5,822 nt of DNA, taken from NCBI GenBank assembly GCA_009918425.1, contig RGEC01000140.1, positions 1-5,822 on the forward strand, given 5' to 3'. The DNA is from Bacteroidota bacterium (GTDB lineage: Bacteria > Bacteroidota > Bacteroidia > NS11-12g > UBA955). Within the stretch, counting starts at the first letter, position 1; every line of letters starts with the position of its first letter. Shown here piece after piece: positions 5,774 to 5,822 of the stretch. The translations under genes were made by a program, and so were the position numbers. A model generated the notes under the pieces. It made no database searches. It saw only the letters and a list, made by a program, of their open reading frames with translations, and was not told where the DNA came from.

Positions 5774-5822
5774 AAAAATCACGGCCAGCGAAGCGAGCCG
5801 GGACTTTTGGGGTTGTAGCCCC
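5774..5822. repeat. Direct repeat, copy 2 (may continue past the window)
   Basis: Same unit as at 5688-5737: AAAAATCACGG (5774-5784), two variable bases (CC), then the identical 36 bases (5787-5822). In this copy CGGC and GCCG can pair around GCGAAGC, giving a better hairpin than copy 1. The 36 bases between the copies (5738-5773) show no gene or motif that I recognise. No coding sequence is seen anywhere in 5608-5822. Confidence 0.92.

Noticed and set aside
5607..5822. Integration (att) site at the tRNA-Leu(GAG) 3' end
   Set aside because: Integration duplicates the tRNA 3' end as a direct repeat. Here the copies nearest the tRNA end are inverted, and no integrase gene is seen.
5688..5822. 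CRISPR array
   Set aside because: Only two units are visible, they differ slightly, they sit in a tRNA trailer palindrome, and no cas gene is present.

Overview
The window looks like a chromosomal segment of a Bacteroidota bacterium. The clearest sign is a textbook promoter of that phylum ahead of the tRNA genes: TTTG, 19 bases, then TATATTTG. The protein families agree: a secreted protein joining a DUF1573-like Ig domain to a VWA domain, a GIN-domain (DUF2807) lipoprotein, an RsmA with NYPYN in motif IV, and starts mostly without Shine-Dalgarno sequences. The genus cannot be told from this sequence.

Layout. Positions 1-3883 hold a compact minus-strand gene series. In transcription order it is a secreted TPR protein (3883-3236), an HD-domain phosphohydrolase of the SAMHD1/dGTPase-like COG1078 type (3209-1983), the 16S rRNA dimethyladenosine methyltransferase rsmA (1983-1198, overlapping the HD gene by one base), and a secreted VWA-domain protein that runs out of the window at position 1. 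Two plus-strand genes diverge from the TPR gene: a GIN-domain putative lipoprotein (3882-4640) and a rhomboid intramembrane protease (4637-5323), which overlap by ATGA. The two gene series meet head to head, and their proposed start codons share bases inside a CATG at 3881-3884. There is therefore no intergenic space for promoters.

From 5337 a consensus promoter drives two tandem leucine tRNA genes, anticodons CAG and GAG, ending in a strong intrinsic terminator at 5620-5646. The terminator is the left part of a long imperfect inverted repeat (5607-5731). The outer right arm of that repeat occurs again as a direct repeat at the window end (5774-5822). This gene-free tail, 5608-5822, is made mainly of these repeats.

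How it fits together. rsmA and the tRNA genes are translation housekeeping. The HD protein probably acts on nucleotides. The TPR, VWA, GIN and rhomboid proteins are envelope proteins whose partners are not shown by the sequence. I found no CRISPR array, transposase, phage gene or defence system. The least ordinary parts are the overlapping divergent starts, the complementary flanks around tRNA-Leu(CAG), and the repeat block after the tRNAs.
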